This document shows, piece by piece, positions 32,765-45,564 of a DNA stretch of 64,000 bases. Origin of the DNA: Cristatella mucedo (taxonomy: Eukaryota; Bryozoa; Phylactolaemata; Cristatellidae); the NCBI GenBank assembly GCA_009760855.2, contig WPIO01000053.1, positions 2,437,501 through 2,501,500 of the forward strand, in the 5' to 3' direction. The notes below the pieces were generated by a model that saw nothing but the letters and a program-made list of their open reading frames with translations, did not search any database and was not told the origin of the DNA. Each line of letters opens with the position of its first letter. Position 1 is the stretch's first letter. The position numbers were made by a program, and so were the translations under genes.

Positions 32765-34560
32765 TAATGTATCTCCATCTGTAACTCCACAAAGCCACAA
32801 AGACAATATGGGTCTTAACGCAGGAGAGTTTGCATAGCCCACTCACAGCCTAAGCGGCTTTCGGTACGCATTCGGTAGCCAACAGATTTCATCTCACGCA
32901 ACACAGAGGAAGTGGGAAGCATAGCACAGTCAAGAGAGCAGTCGAGGTAGTGAGTAGCACGGAAGTAGCAGCTCAGGACCACTGGAAAAGATGAGCAATA
33001 GTCGGCAGCAGGAGAGTAGTTGTCGTTGCGTAAGAATTGTCGAAGCGAGTTCCACAGTCTAGGACCTGCTGAGTTCAAGCTTCCGTCACCAACGGTCTTT
33101 AAGCGGAGGAATGGAGCAGCTAATTTATTATCCATACAGGACCTGAGGGCACGAGGAGGCTGAAACCGGTGCCAGCAGTTCGGCTAGGTACAGGAGCCAA
33201 TCCGTGACAGGCCTTGTGGGTTAGAGTAAGAACTTTCCTCTTTATCAGTTGATCAACCGCCAGCCGTATTAGCTCTTTTAGCAAAGGAGACACGTGGTCA
33301 AACTCTGGGACTTGAAAAACTAGCTTTGCAGCCATATTCATAGCAGTTGCTATTTGCAGTGGCCTAGTTTGTTTTTTTTGGGTAGCCTAGTCAAAAAAGA
33401 ATTACAATAATCAAGCCGAGTCTGAGCTAAGGAGCTAGTTAAATTGTTTGCGAGCCAGCATGGAAGACAGCTCCTGATCTTAGATAGGGATCGGACGTGA
33501 TGGCAAGCTGCAGAAGCAGTCTTCTGAATGAAGCTTTTGAAATTGAGGCAGCTGTTGAAAAAGACACATAAATTTTGAGCGCTCGGTGATGGTCACACAG
33601 CAGCATCACCTGGTAGAAGAGCAAAGCCTTTTAATCTGGCCACGCGCTTAGGGTGTCCGATGAACAACAGTTCAGTTTTTATTATCATTTAGTTTCAAGA
33701 AATGCTTCGACATCCCGTATAGAAAAGGCGTCGGCAAGGCAAGCATTCAGTTTATCAGTTGCTGCAGAGGATTCCGACGTTTGAATGGAAAACACAGCTG
33801 AGTATCGTCAGCATAAAAGTGATATCCTATTCCATGGGCCTTAATCACTTTTTTCCAGAGGTTGAGTATAAATACATAAGAGCAAGGAACCAAAGACGTA
33901 CCCTTGAGGGACTCCGTTGGTGACCGGTCTCGTGGGTGATACCTGACCCCCCAAACGACAAAGGCTGAACACTATCAGATAAGTACGATTTAAAACCCCG
34001 CCAGTGCCTCGTCTGCCAGACCGATCACTGTTCTCAGCCGTTCAAGTAGAACATCGTGATCAATGGTGTCGAAGGCAGCTGATAGATCTAGCAGAGTTAG
34101 GGCAGTGACATTCCCGTCATCTTTTCCGCATAGGATGTCATTGGTAACACGTAGGAGAGCCGTTTCAGTGGAATTTTGCCTCTTGAAAACCCGATTAAAA
34201 GGTTTCTGACATTTCTTTATTTTTAATGTGTGCTACCAGCTGCTTAGCGACAACTTTTTCAAGAATATTTGGCAAAAAAAAGGAAGAATGGAAACTGGGC
34301 GATGGTTTGCAAGGATCTCTGTATCTAATCCAGGCTTTTTAACATGGGTCTAACGATTGCCGATTTAAAAAACTTGGGTACGAACCCATTTTCTAAAGAA
34401 GAAATAAAATCTCGACTATGGCAGGGCTAAGTTGGTCTGCCAATAAAGAACACAGAGATGATGGCATAGGGTCTTCAGGAGACGAGCTCATTTGACTAGA
34501 CCTTATTAATGTAGCCACATCGCATGCAGAAACCTCGGAAAATCTTGCAATGAAAAGTCG
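32765..34560 (-). mobile_element. L2/CR1-like LINE (family 2), longest copy
   Basis: The minus strand has the 3' terminus (reverse complement of AATGTATCTCCATCTG) and the C-terminal frame with AGPRLWNSLRQFLRN. Further RT sequence runs up to about 34560, matching 1-1868 over most of its length without the nested SINE. Frames are broken. Confidence 0.75.
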
Positions 34561-34734
34561 TAGGTTACGATAGGAAATGCATTATTGTAATTAAAAAATT
34601 GTGCCAACATTTAACTTCGACAGAAACAGTGCAAAAATCTGGAATTTTCTGAGCTTCCAATTTTGGATTTCAGCATGCTGTTATATGTCTTTCTCCGTCT
34701 GTAATTTTCACAAAGCCACAAAAATTATGTGTGT

Positions 34735-35740
34735 GTCACGCAGGAGAGTTTTCTATAGCGAAATCAAAGCCTACGCGGCTATCGGTACACATTTGGTAGC
34801 CGACAGACTTCTTCTCACAAAACAAAGAGAAAGTGAGAACCATAGCTGAGTCAGGAGAGCAGTTGAGACAGTGGGTAACATGGAAGTAGCTATTTAGGAC
34901 TTCTGGAAAAGATGAGCCATAGCCAGCAGCAGGAGAGTTGTTGTCGTACGAGAATCGTGGAAGTGAGTTCCACAGTCTAGGACCCGCAGAGCAACATCGT
35001 CTATCGCCGTGATGGCACACTAGGTAAGGCGGTTGCTTTCATTACCTCGGTCCCGAGGTCGTGAGTTCGATTCTTGCGGTGGGCGATCCTTTATCACCAC
35101 TGCAAGCGGTGGTGATAGCCGTGAAGGCTCTTCTGTCGCTATACAAAAAGAGGCTGTTTTTAAGCAACTAGGATTTTTTTTTCTATCGCCAGCGGTCTGT
35201 AAGTGGAGGAATAAATAAACAGTTAATTTATTGTTCACACATGACGTGATGGCACGAGGAGGCTGAAACTGGTGCAGCAGTTCCAGCTGTAGTGGCCTAG
35301 TGGCTTTTTTCGGTGGCCCAGCCAAAAGGGAATTACAATAATCTAGCTGAGACAGAACTAAGTAGTTAGATAATTTTTTGCATGACATCGCAGAAGACAG
35401 TTCCCTAAACTTGGATAAGAATTGAACGTGATGGCCAGCTGTGGAAGTAGTCTTTCTTAACGAAGCTTTCAAAATTTCAGCAGCTGTCGAAAACGACAGC
35501 TAAAATTCCGAGCACGTGGCGGTAGCATCGCCCACTAGAAGAATCGCACGGTAGCATCACCTACTAGAAGAGTCAAGTCTTCAAGTCCAGTCATTCTTTT
35601 GGGGTGTCCTACGAGTAGCAGTGTTGTTTTATTGTCGTTTTAGTCGGAGAAAATTTGCCGAATCCAGAGTCTAATGTCGGAAAGAAAAGAATTCAATTTA
35701 TCAGTCACAGCAGCAGGTTCCGACGGCTTAAATGGCATAG
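34735..35740 (-). mobile_element. L2/CR1-like LINE (family 2) split by a SINE
   Basis: LINE sequence with AGPRLWNSLPRF and LSQLDYCNSLLAG flanks a type B SINE at 35009-35181. The order and orientation match 32765-34560. Confidence 0.75.
35009..35181 (+). mobile_element. tRNA-derived SINE (type B) with target-site duplication
   Basis: The head reads ACTAGGTAAGGCGGTTGC, the box B is GAGTTCGATTCTTGC, and the tail is GTCGCTATACAAAAAGAGGC plus a T-rich end. The 9-bp repeat TCTATCGCC flanks it at 35000-35008 and 35182-35190. It interrupts a LINE, which dates it as younger. Confidence 0.9.
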
Positions 35741-37180
35741 ATTAATGCTCTAGATCTTGTCAATGTGCAGGAATGCACGCGCCTTAATCCCCGGGCTGTA
35801 AGCGGGGCTTTTACGACTCATCGTCATCGTCTGAGTCGCTGGACTGGCTGAAGCAGATATCCTCCTGTCTGTTTTAGATGGATGGAGTATTGGATGTCCA
35901 TGAGCTGCATGTGTGGCAGCTGACCGGAAGACACCACGTCGCAACGCTCCACCTCACCATCGCCAAACTGGACGATTTTCCTTCATCTTTCACCACGAGT
36001 TAAAAATTACTTCTCTGAGAGTGGTATCGATAACGTAACTATACAACCCGAGTTCAGCGAGGTAATAATGTTTGCTACTATTCGTAATTGTAATTTGGCT
36101 TGATGCTTTTTAAACTTTAGAGCGGTAGTGCTTTCGTGGTAGCAATTGCAGCACAGCCAGTACCTATGGCCACCACCGAAAGTGGTTCGGCGGTTAAAGT
36201 TTTAGCCGAATACATAACTTCGTTCCATCCTTCATGAGGGCCAGTGTCTTTCTAAACCATCCTCGCGCTGCATACAATATGATGCATGTGCAGTCCATTT
36301 GGAGTGCACGTTCGCGCATTTATGTGCATGCACACAAGTCATACGTACCGAGTGTCCGACTTAAAGCAGAAGCAAACGTCAAGGGAATTTGAATGGATGT
36401 TGAATTCGATTCAATGGCTGCAAGACTACACGTTTGAATGAGTGCATATGATTTCCAAATTCAAAAGTTTTCTAACATGTCGGGAATGAATGCATATGGC
36501 TGCGAAATCAGCTACATCGCGACCACTGGTTCACCGCTGCGGCGCGTCTTATGCAGAATTCCGCTAAAGCGTAGCCGCCGTCTCCACGATTGCCTCCATT
36601 TATCGTTGGGCGCATTTTAGAAACTTACAACCGAGTCTATCACGCAGTCCGAGTGTCTATCCTAAGCCAGCTTACTAAAATATCGCTTCGCTTTCTCCCT
36701 GTTTCAACTCAAGCACCGAAAAATATGTTTATGATAATAATAAAACTATGTTAATTTTCTATTGCACCCTAATTTCTATCAGAGCACTTCAAATATACCG
36801 AGAGTGAAGGATGCAGCGAAGGATATCAACTTAAAAAGCTCCGCTGGGTCTTAGTGGGGACCATTAGGTCTTAAAAAACACCACTGGGGGAAGATGGCTG
36901 GGGGGGAGGGTGCTTACATTTCACGACCCAGATCGTGAAAGCCAAGCTAGTGAGTCCCGAAAAAAAGGGGGGTAGGGCGTAGCCACGAAGGTCTTCCTTC
37001 CGCCAATTAAAACTTTGAATCAGCAGAGGAATGCATTTCTATTTGCGATGAGATCTCGCTCAACAGTAGCCCGAGTAAGCGCCTCAAAAGAAGATTGCGG
37101 ACATGCCAATGAATGTTGAATGCAATCTGCTCAATTCTTCTCATAATGCTGCCAAATGGGCTTCGGCTGCCGTTTGAGCT
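35740..37180. other. Host DNA without recognised gene
   Basis: No recognisable coding or repeat signal except a SINE-like fragment at 36900-36960 (TTTCACGACCCAGATCGTGAAAG, a small hairpin). Confidence 0.4.
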
Positions 37181-37189
37181 CGCCGAAAT

Positions 37190-37345
37190 CTCACTATGCA
37201 TTGGCCCCCTGTCACCCCAATACGATCACAATGCACTTGCCCAATACGCCCACAATGCACTGCCCAGTATTGCATTGCCCCATACGCCCATAATGCACTG
37301 CCCCAGTATGCATTGGCCCCATACGCCTACAACGCATTGCTCGGT
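37190..37345. repeat. Minisatellite of about 28-32 bp units
   Basis: Five imperfect units carry CAATACGCC, then CACAATGCACTGCCC or close variants. Confidence 0.75.
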
Positions 37346-37399
37346 AAAGCCCGCCGTCTGCCTGTTCTCATATCGCCATGAGCCAATACCGCGAGACGA

Positions 37400-37870
37400 G
37401 CACCCGACGACCGCCCGACGAGCGCTTGCTGCTCGCTCTCTCCGCTCTTCGGAGAGAGCGAGCGAGCGGGCGAGCGATGACGTTTTCGCTCGCCCGCCGA
37501 TCCTCTTTTCTTTCAGCTGCACGTGAAGAGACGCGGCCGAAGCTGCGCGCTCGAGTGCGGACCCGAGATGCCGTGCCATGCCGACACGTGCTGCAGCCGG
37601 GAGCAGCCTCGACCCGAGGAGGAGCCGAGCGCCCCCTAGCGGGGCGCTCAGGCCTCAGGCCGGCAGCGACTCGGCCGAAGCTAGCGAGTCGGGACAGCCG
37701 AGGCTTGGAGGCGGCGGCTTCGAGTTCCGCCAAAGAGGGGGTGGGGTCGGGTCGGGCTGGACGCCGTCGCAGCTTCGGCGTCATCGCCTCCTCCTCCGAA
37801 GTCTGAGCTTCGGAGCGTCCGAGGGTCCGGAGCTGTCGATACCTTCGTCGCATTGACCAGCAGCGGCAGG
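37400..37870. other. CpG-rich block with a strong hairpin
   Basis: The segment is dense in CG dinucleotides. CTCGCTCTCTCC and GGAGAGAGCGAG at 37433-37467 form a hairpin with a short loop. Overlapping Arg/Ser/Ala-rich frames up to 227 codons on both strands are what GC-rich DNA gives by chance. A CpG-island promoter is possible but unproven. Confidence 0.4.
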
Positions 37871-38279
37871 CGGGAGCGCTCGCGACCATGCTCAAACTGA
37901 GAATTTGCGAGAATCTGACTTCAGTTGGAGCACGAGAGCTCCCCTCGCCCTCCCCCCTCCCGCTTCTACGATTTGTTTCATGCCAATTGAAGGAACCTAA
38001 AAACACGGACAGTTTGAGATTTAGCGGAAGCCGGCTAAGTGCGCTCAGCATTCCGGAAAACTAGGAGCATCGAATAAATTGACGAAATTTTGCTCTTTCT
38101 TTGATCTGCAGCACTGCATTTGTAGCACAGCAACTTTTCCTAAATGAGCTCGCTTCCACTCGCAGCTCTCGGATCTGATGATCCACTCGCACAGAAACTT
38201 GCATACTCACTCTGTGTATGACACCCCTTACCATGTTATTAATGTCGTTTATCAAGGATGATACCACTCATATCGTGTT

Positions 38280-38345
38280 TTTTCTTTGAAGCAAATGTGC
38301 AGCGCCTAGAGATTGAGTTCTCTGAGGGTGCTTTACCAAGTGTAT
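38280..38345 (+). mobile_element. Retroposon 3' tail
   Basis: GCAGCGCCTAGAGATTGAG and TCTCTGAGGGTGCTTTACC followed by ATT-rich sequence match the tails at 20785 and 31430. Confidence 0.6.
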
Positions 38346-38446
38346 TCTTATTTTATTACTATTAAGTAGGCACTTTTAAATCAAGGCTGTTCTTCAATCA
38401 AAGACACTACTGGAACGAGTTATGACAGACCTGCTGAACTCATACG

Positions 38447-38510
38447 CCGAGCTGGATTAGTCCAGCGTTTAAGGTGCTCGCCCCAACCAAGGTCTGGCTG
38501 CGGTGCCTCT
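38447..38510 (+). mobile_element. Partial SINE (type A head)
   Basis: CGAGCTGGATTAGTCCAGCG followed by TTTAAGGTGCTCGCCCCAAC matches the type A box A end. The box B half is missing. Confidence 0.6.
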
Positions 38511-38589
38511 CATCTCGCCTGGGCGTCACTGGCACTGCTTTGCCTCTCATCTCGCCTGGGCATCACTGGCACTGCTCTGCAGTGGTAGA

Positions 38590-38940
38590 GTTCTATGTCA
38601 GTGGGAGACTCCAGTATTGATGTGAATGGACAAGAGTATGGCTAAGGGTATTGATGTGAATGGACAAAGATAATACGAGGTACCTCTGAAATAGGGGTAC
38701 CTCCGGGCTCCGGCTTGCTCTAGTTCTTTGCACTGTTTATACTTTTCCTCTTGCCGATGTTGATTGCCAAGCACAATCTATTCTTTCACTTCTATGCGGA
38801 TGACACTCAGTTGTACTTTGCTTTGATCCCTACCAGCCTCGATCACGTCAAATTCTCTCAACTCCCTTGCTGCATGTATTGATCACATCCGCACATAGAT
38901 GGCAGCACATTTTTTTTAAATTGAAATGATGACAAAAACA
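38590..38940 (+). mobile_element. LINE fragment (family 1) with YADDT motif
   Basis: FHFYADDTQLY-like sequence near 38790 is the RT catalytic centre. The fragment parallels 13960-14230, with a small duplication of GTATTGATGTGAATGGACAA at its start. Confidence 0.75.
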
Positions 38941-39344
38941 GCGCTCAAAATTGGTTCAGCCATCCACACATCTCCTTTTGGACATGCACATAATCTAGCA
39001 AGTGAGCTCAGGGTTCTGAGAGGAAGATTCAGGTCGTGGCTGCGGGTGCTTCGAGCTCAGAGAACACCCGCTCACTGCCGCCAAGGTCAAGGTTTCAGCG
39101 AAGCGGGCTCGCCCTTCGAGCACACCCCGGAAACGTGAAGGTGAGTTGAAAGACAGGCTAGCTGGCACCGACGATATCGAACATCTGTTTGCACCAATAG
39201 CACTGCATGCAGACCGGCGCGTGGCAGAATGGGCTTTGAGTGCGAACGATGGCAGCGCGACGGAGATGAAACCGTGCTCCCCCCCCCACAAGCTAGCTGG
39301 TGTACTGCTGACGAAGGCTGTGTTGCATTATACGCAGGCAACGC

Positions 39345-39520
39345 AAACGTGCTAGCATACGGATTGTATCCGTACATATACGGATACATAGCATACGGAT
39401 GTATCCGTACATATACGATACATACGTACATACGTATACGATACATGCCGATACAATAACATACGATACATACGTACATACGCAAACGTGCGAGCGTACG
39501 GATACGGATGTACTGAGCCG
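39345..39520. repeat. Degenerate TACGTACATACGGA repeats
   Basis: Irregular repetitions of ATACGGATACAT and ACATACGTACATACG run for about 170 bp. Confidence 0.8.
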
Positions 39521-39994
39521 TCGTGGAAGCCGCTCCGGAGCGACAGCGGAGAGAAGAGAAAGTGAGCGGAAGAGGAGAGATAAGGGATAGCGTGCGTACA
39601 GGCCGGTGGACAGGCAGAAAGCTCAGTGCCGCAGGACTAGGGGTCAGACGACCACAAGCCGACCCCGTCGCAATGAGATCCGGCTTAGACATGCTGTACT
39701 GTCCAACTGCAGCGCCTAATGTGGCGGCTCTCAGCGCGCGCCGTTGGCCAGGCGCGGAAAAGAACGAGTCCGGTTGGGGCTGAAAAGCGTTGCGGGCGTC
39801 GCCACTCGCCACAAAGGGTCCCCAGTCAAGCGGCGAGAGACAAGCGTCGGGAAAAAAAACATGGCGAAGTATTCACGAAACATTAGCGTCAAGCGCGGTC
39901 GAGGCCATCATGAAGCCGAGCGTGGTTGAGCGTGTCGTTCGAGGCCCAGTGGTCCGCAGCCGTAGGCGGCGACGTAGTAGCGCGCGCAGCACCT

Positions 39995-40080
39995 ACGTTA
40001 ATGATAATAATAATAATGATAATGCACTTGATAAAGCGCCCTCAGAGAACTTTATCTCTTTCTGGGCGCTTTACATTGGC
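39995..40080 (-). mobile_element. Retroposon 3' tail with (TAA)n
   Basis: The reverse complement of the shared tail (AAAGCGCCCTCAGAGAAC on the plus strand) follows an AATAATAATGATAATG run. Confidence 0.65.
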
Positions 40081-40673
40081 TAACATGAGGCAAGCGTCTC
40101 CAACCAGCACAGCAGTGGCGGCGTAGTCGGAGCCGAACAGCGACCGGTCGGCGGCGGCTTTGACGGACGTAGGCCGACAGCACATACATAGAGGGGAGCT
40201 GTTTGCCGACGAGCGCCGAGTGGCGGCGTCGTAGTGAAGGTCGTACCCGGTTGGTCGTGGCTGGGTTCGTCGCCGAGTTTTTCGGTGTCGAGTCGTCGGT
40301 GGTCGGCTGCTGAGTTGCGTCATTGCGTCGAGTTGTTTTCGATCGAGCGAGGTTGCATGTTTCGAATCGATCGCAAGAGTCACCAATTTGTAGGAGCTCG
40401 TGCTCAAGATGGTGGTGCGACGAAGAATGAAGGTTGAAGGTTGCCCCAACAAGCCGGTTGTTGTACTGACGACGGCGACGACGTCTGTATTGTACAGTGC
40501 GCAGGCAAACGAGGAGAAAGCGAGCGAGCGTACATGCGGATGAATAGATACATACGGATAATACTAGAATACTATACGGATAATAATATAAAATAAAATC
40601 AAAATAAAATAATAGATACATACGGATGAAGCGGTAGCCGTCGCGTGGAAGCAGCGCGCCGGTGCTCGCGGAG

Positions 40674-41138
<465 letters not shown>

Positions 41139-41399
41139 GAGGGGATAGCGTCCACGCGGGCTGGTGGACAAGCAGAAAGTTCCTCGCTGCAGGACTATAA
41201 CAAACAGGTCAGGCGACCACAGCTGACCGTTGCAATAAAATCCAGCTAAGTCAGCCGACACAGTCCAACTGCAGCGCCTAATAATGTGGTACTCAGTGCG
41301 CCCGTTGGCCGGACGGAGTGAAGTGAGTCCGGCTGGGGCTGAAACAGCATTGCGGGCGTGGCCACACCCACATCCCCTCCCGTGGTGGTGACCCGCGTA

Positions 41400-41500
41400 T
41401 GCCACAGGGCTCGAGCCCACGACCTCGGCCATCAGATACCTTAACCTTGACCTCGGTCTGGGGGCGAGCACGTTAACTACTGGGCCAAACCAGCGTGGTA
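41400..41500 (-). mobile_element. Partial SINE (type A)
   Basis: GGGCTCGAGCCCACGACCTC (box B region) and GGGCGAGCACGTTAACTACT (box A region) on the plus strand are the reverse complement of type A. Confidence 0.7.
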
Positions 41501-42189
41501 AATGGCCATCGAACTTTCAACCCAGCTAGTGGCTGGGCACATTCGAACTGCAATCCACCTGCTATTACCTAACTGTGGCGTACAGCCGCGGTTATATGTC
41601 TACACAATTGAAAACGGCGCTCGATTTTTCTTACAACACTTCATGCAAATGCGAATGTGCATTTTCATACCCGGCCAGTGGCCACTGGCACTTTCACTTT
41701 CACCACTGGCACTTTCATACTGCGATCCACCTGCTGTTTCCATACGAAGTGGCTTGCAACTGAGGTTCAGTTTCTTCATTATAGATAGCGATGCTACGGG
41801 TTAATGACCCAAAGTTCATGCAAAGCATCTTTCGCATTCTTATGCAAATGGCCTCCGTTGGTCTGACCCAGCCAGCGGCCGGGCACTGTTGAACTTCGAA
41901 CCAACGGCCATATTCGGAACGAAGCGGGGCGTGACAGCAGTTTAAATTCCTCATGATAGACAACGAGGCTCCGTGTTTATTCAAAGAATGTCGTGCCAGC
42001 GGCGCAGTCGCATTCTAATTCAAATCGCACATTTATCAGCGTAGTTCGGTACTTTTCAACAGCGATACGCATGATAATATGCTATGAAAAGTGGCATATT
42101 TTTTTTTATAAGTCCGAGCTACAGACGACATTGTTTCGGCTTCGCTCACGAAATCTCCTTATCTATGCAAATAGTCTCCAGAATGCTGA

Positions 42190-42445
42190 CTCAGCTAGTG
42201 GTCCAGATCCAGCTAGTGGTCCGGACCCGGCTAGTGGTCCAGGCCAAGCTAGTGGTCCAGGTGTAGTCAATGTTCTCGGCCCAGCGCCAGTAATCCAGGT
42301 CCAGCCAGAGGTCCGGGCCCAGCCAGTGTTCTCGGTCCAGCGCCAGTGGTGCAGGCGCAGCCAGGGGTCCAGGTCCAGCTAGTGGTCCAGACCCATCCAG
42401 TGGTCCAGGACCAGCTGGTGGTCCACGCCCAGTGGCAGTGGTCCA
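42190..42445. repeat. Minisatellite of about 18 bp units
   Basis: About a dozen imperfect copies of CAGCTAGTGGTCCAGRYC. It gives Gly-Pro-rich or Val-rich frames depending on reading frame; coding is not supported. Confidence 0.85.
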
Positions 42446-42579
42446 GGCGCAGCTTGAGGTTTGGTACCGCTGGCCTGCCGCTGGCAAGGGCTGACTTCGC
42501 ATCACGGCTTCGCTAAATCAGCAGCTAGACTGACATTCACTACTCGCGGCTCCTGAATTATAACGACTGTGAACTAATT

Positions 42580-44050
42580 ATAATAATAATAATAATGCAC
42601 TTGATAAAGCGCCCCCAGAGAACTTAATCTCTTTGTAGGCACTTTACATTTTCTGCAAAGAGAAATGCAATTGAATGGTAAGTAAAATCATGCTGAAAAA
42701 CAAACAAAATGAATAATATGGTTAGGGGTGACATGCGCAGGGTCAGCATGCAAATGTGGTTAGTTGCAGCATGCACAGTGTCAGCACGCATAAGCACATA
42801 AAGGACGAATCACAGGGACCCACTAAATGCTGTCCTAAATAGGTGTGTGTTTTAAGTTCCTTTTAAATGTGGTCAGGTCAGGGGATGTTCTGACGCAGGT
42901 CGAGAGGGAGTTCCAGGCTTTGGGAGCATACGAACTAAATGCACGGTCTCCAAAGGATTTGAGGTTTGTACGAGGTATTTCTAGACTGTTGGATTCCGAA
43001 AAGCGGGTGGTACGATGCTTGGCCTGATGGGGGAGTATATCTGAGAGATAGTCTGGAGCCATAGAATGAAGGGACCTAAAAGTGAGCGACAAAACCTTGA
43101 AGTCAATCCGTTGCTTGACTGGTAGCCAGTGCAGGTCGGCGACAAGTGGAGTAATGTGGCAACTGCGACGCTCACGACAGACAAGTCTAGCTGCCGAGAT
43201 TTGCACCTGCTGCAATCGCCTGATCGCACATGCTGGTAGGCCACTAAGCAGTGAGTTGCAGAAGTGGAGACGAGATGTCACGAATGCACGGACCAACTTG
43301 GACGTGGTATCATTATCTACGCAAGCCTGAATTTTAGCAATGTTAGGAAGCTGAAAATAGCCGGATTTGACCGTGGAGCTGATATGGTCGTCTAACAAGA
43401 GGTCGCTTTGGAATATGACACCTAGATTTCGAGCTAATTCAACCGGAGATATGCTGGCACAGCCAATTTTGAGAGTCAGCCTTTCCAATCTCTGAATCAC
43501 ACTGGGTTTGCCCATAACTAGTAAGCTAGTTTTATCATCGTTTAGTTTTAGAAAATTTGCTGCCATTCATGTGCGGATGTCATCAATGCATGCAGCAAGT
43601 GAGTTTAGAGAATTTGAGGTGCACGAAGGCTGGGAGGGATCAAAGCAAAGGTACAACTGAGTGTCATCCGCATAGAAGTGAAAGCCTAGATTGTGCTTGG
43701 CAATCACATCAGCAAGAGGCAGAGTATAAACCGTGAAAAGAATCGGACCTAGCACTGAGCCCCGAGGTACGCCATATTTCAGAGGTATTCAAATGATATG
43801 TGTCCATTCACGTCAATACTCTGGATTCTCCCACTGAGATAGGACCTGAACCACTGCAGAGCAGTGCCAGTGATGCCCAGGCGAGATGAGAGGCGCTCTA
43901 GAAGAACTTTGTGATCGATGGTATCAAAAGCTGTCGAAAGATCAAGCAGAGACACTACCCGTGTCTGCGTTCCTAAGTAGGTCGTTGTATGCCCTAAGCA
44001 ATGCTGAATCTGTGGAGTGATTAGCTGTAAAGCCAGACTGGAACTGACTA
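42580..44050 (-). mobile_element. L2/CR1-like LINE (family 1), best-preserved copy
   Basis: Frame 43755-43567 holds the catalytic FHFYADDTQLYL. After one TGA, frame 43566-42835 continues through FVTSRLHFCNSLLSGLP and KSFGDRAFSSYAPKAWNSL. The shared 3' tail and an AAT run end at 42582. Upstream LINE sequence continues to about 44050. The element is 5'-truncated. Confidence 0.88.
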
Positions 44051-44059
44051 GAATGGTGT

Positions 44060-45470
44060 GCGGTTTCGATATATGAAATATATATGAAAACTAAATATGC
44101 GATAGTCATGAATCAATGCTGCACGACAGCCGATGCCACGAAATAAGCAGGGCATTGATGTCTCGGCAGATTCACTTAATTGTCCTCTAGGCCACCTCAG
44201 TGTACGAGAGAGCAGGTTACGTAACGGCTACTTTTGAGCACCGGCGTCTCTCCTCGGCCGTCGAATGAAGGACCTCTCCAGGCTGCGGATGCGGACTAGC
44301 TATCCAAAGGTCAAATGGACTTGCTATCCAAAGGTCAAGTGCGCTCTTTGTTGCTGCTGCGTTCCGCTATTTTTAGACTACGGCCTCGTACATGCGTGCG
44401 TCGCCGACTGGTCGCTAGCGTGTTGCTCTGTGCCCAGGCCAAGCTCGCGTGGCTGGTACGTGACGGCTGTGTTGATAGATAAGTATATGTATAGATAAGG
44501 GTCACCGGCTAGGCCGGGGCCTAACCTATGGGCATGGCCGGATGTGTGGTGAGGAGATGTCACCGACGCTCTTGGGTTACGGATGTTGACCGAATAAGTC
44601 GCGGTCTTGCACGCCCCCGGTCTCGCCAAGTTATGCACCCGGACGGGTGCAGGCGCGCTCCGGCAATGCGGCCACGCATGCAAGGCGACGAGTACCCAAG
44701 GCCCGAGCTGAGCCGTATAGCACGCTCGTCGTTACGGCTTGTATATTCCGCGTTTCCCCTGTAGCGTGTTCGTGCCCCCCCCCGTAAGCTGGCGTCTTTC
44801 GGCGGAAGCTCTCGACTATGGTATACGTCGACACCGACTATCCAAACTGTTACTCAGCTAGCCGGATCTTTGACGGCGTACGCTTGCTTGTACTGTTGGG
44901 ACGGAGTCGGTGCAACCGCGGGGACTGTGGAAGCCGACTTAGCAACAGACACGTTCGTTCGCTCTCTTGCGGCGTCATCTCGTGCTCCTATAATTTACCT
45001 TGTGTAGAATCCCCCTGTAGACTTGCTTAGTTTCCCTGTTGTTGTTGGTGCAAGCGATATTATAAAGAGGTCTAACCTGACGACCGCTCATCTTACTCTA
45101 GCTCAGCGGCATGGCGAGCGACGGCGCGGCCTGAGCATGGGGGGGGGGGTTAATTGGCGGGAAATGACCTCTGACCCCTGGAACTCGGCTACAGCTCCAT
45201 GGCCCAGGGCTTCGCCAGTATTGGTTGCGTTTCGGCTGACGTTAGCGTCGTTACGTTTGCGACGGCCTGCTCTGTCCGACTGTGAAGCCGAGTAGTATGC
45301 GATTTTTCCATTTCGCACCCTGACCCTCAATCGAGCACACTCCAAAATTCGACCTCACTATCGCTCGGTCTCCTCTTGAAGTGGCCCTCCTGAGTGTCAG
45401 TGTCCGAAAAAGAAAAAATCAAATCCCACTCCAACAGGCGTTGCTTCGGCACGATGGAAAACAATAGACT
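44060..45470. other. Host DNA without recognised gene
   Basis: Several frames of 60-100 codons exist, none with a recognisable motif. This is the flank just left of viral copy 2 and does not resemble the flank of copy 1. Confidence 0.4.
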
Positions 45471-45564
45471 ACATTCCAAAATTTTAGTTATTATATATTA
45501 TAGTAAACAATTTTTTTCAGAGTTTCTAAATTTGATTTAAAGAAAAATATTTATATATTATAAG

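Noticed and set aside
37368-38051. 227-codon Arg/Ser-rich minus-strand frame
   Set aside because: It lies in CpG-rich DNA where all six phases stay open by chance; there is no recognisable domain and overlapping frames are equally long.
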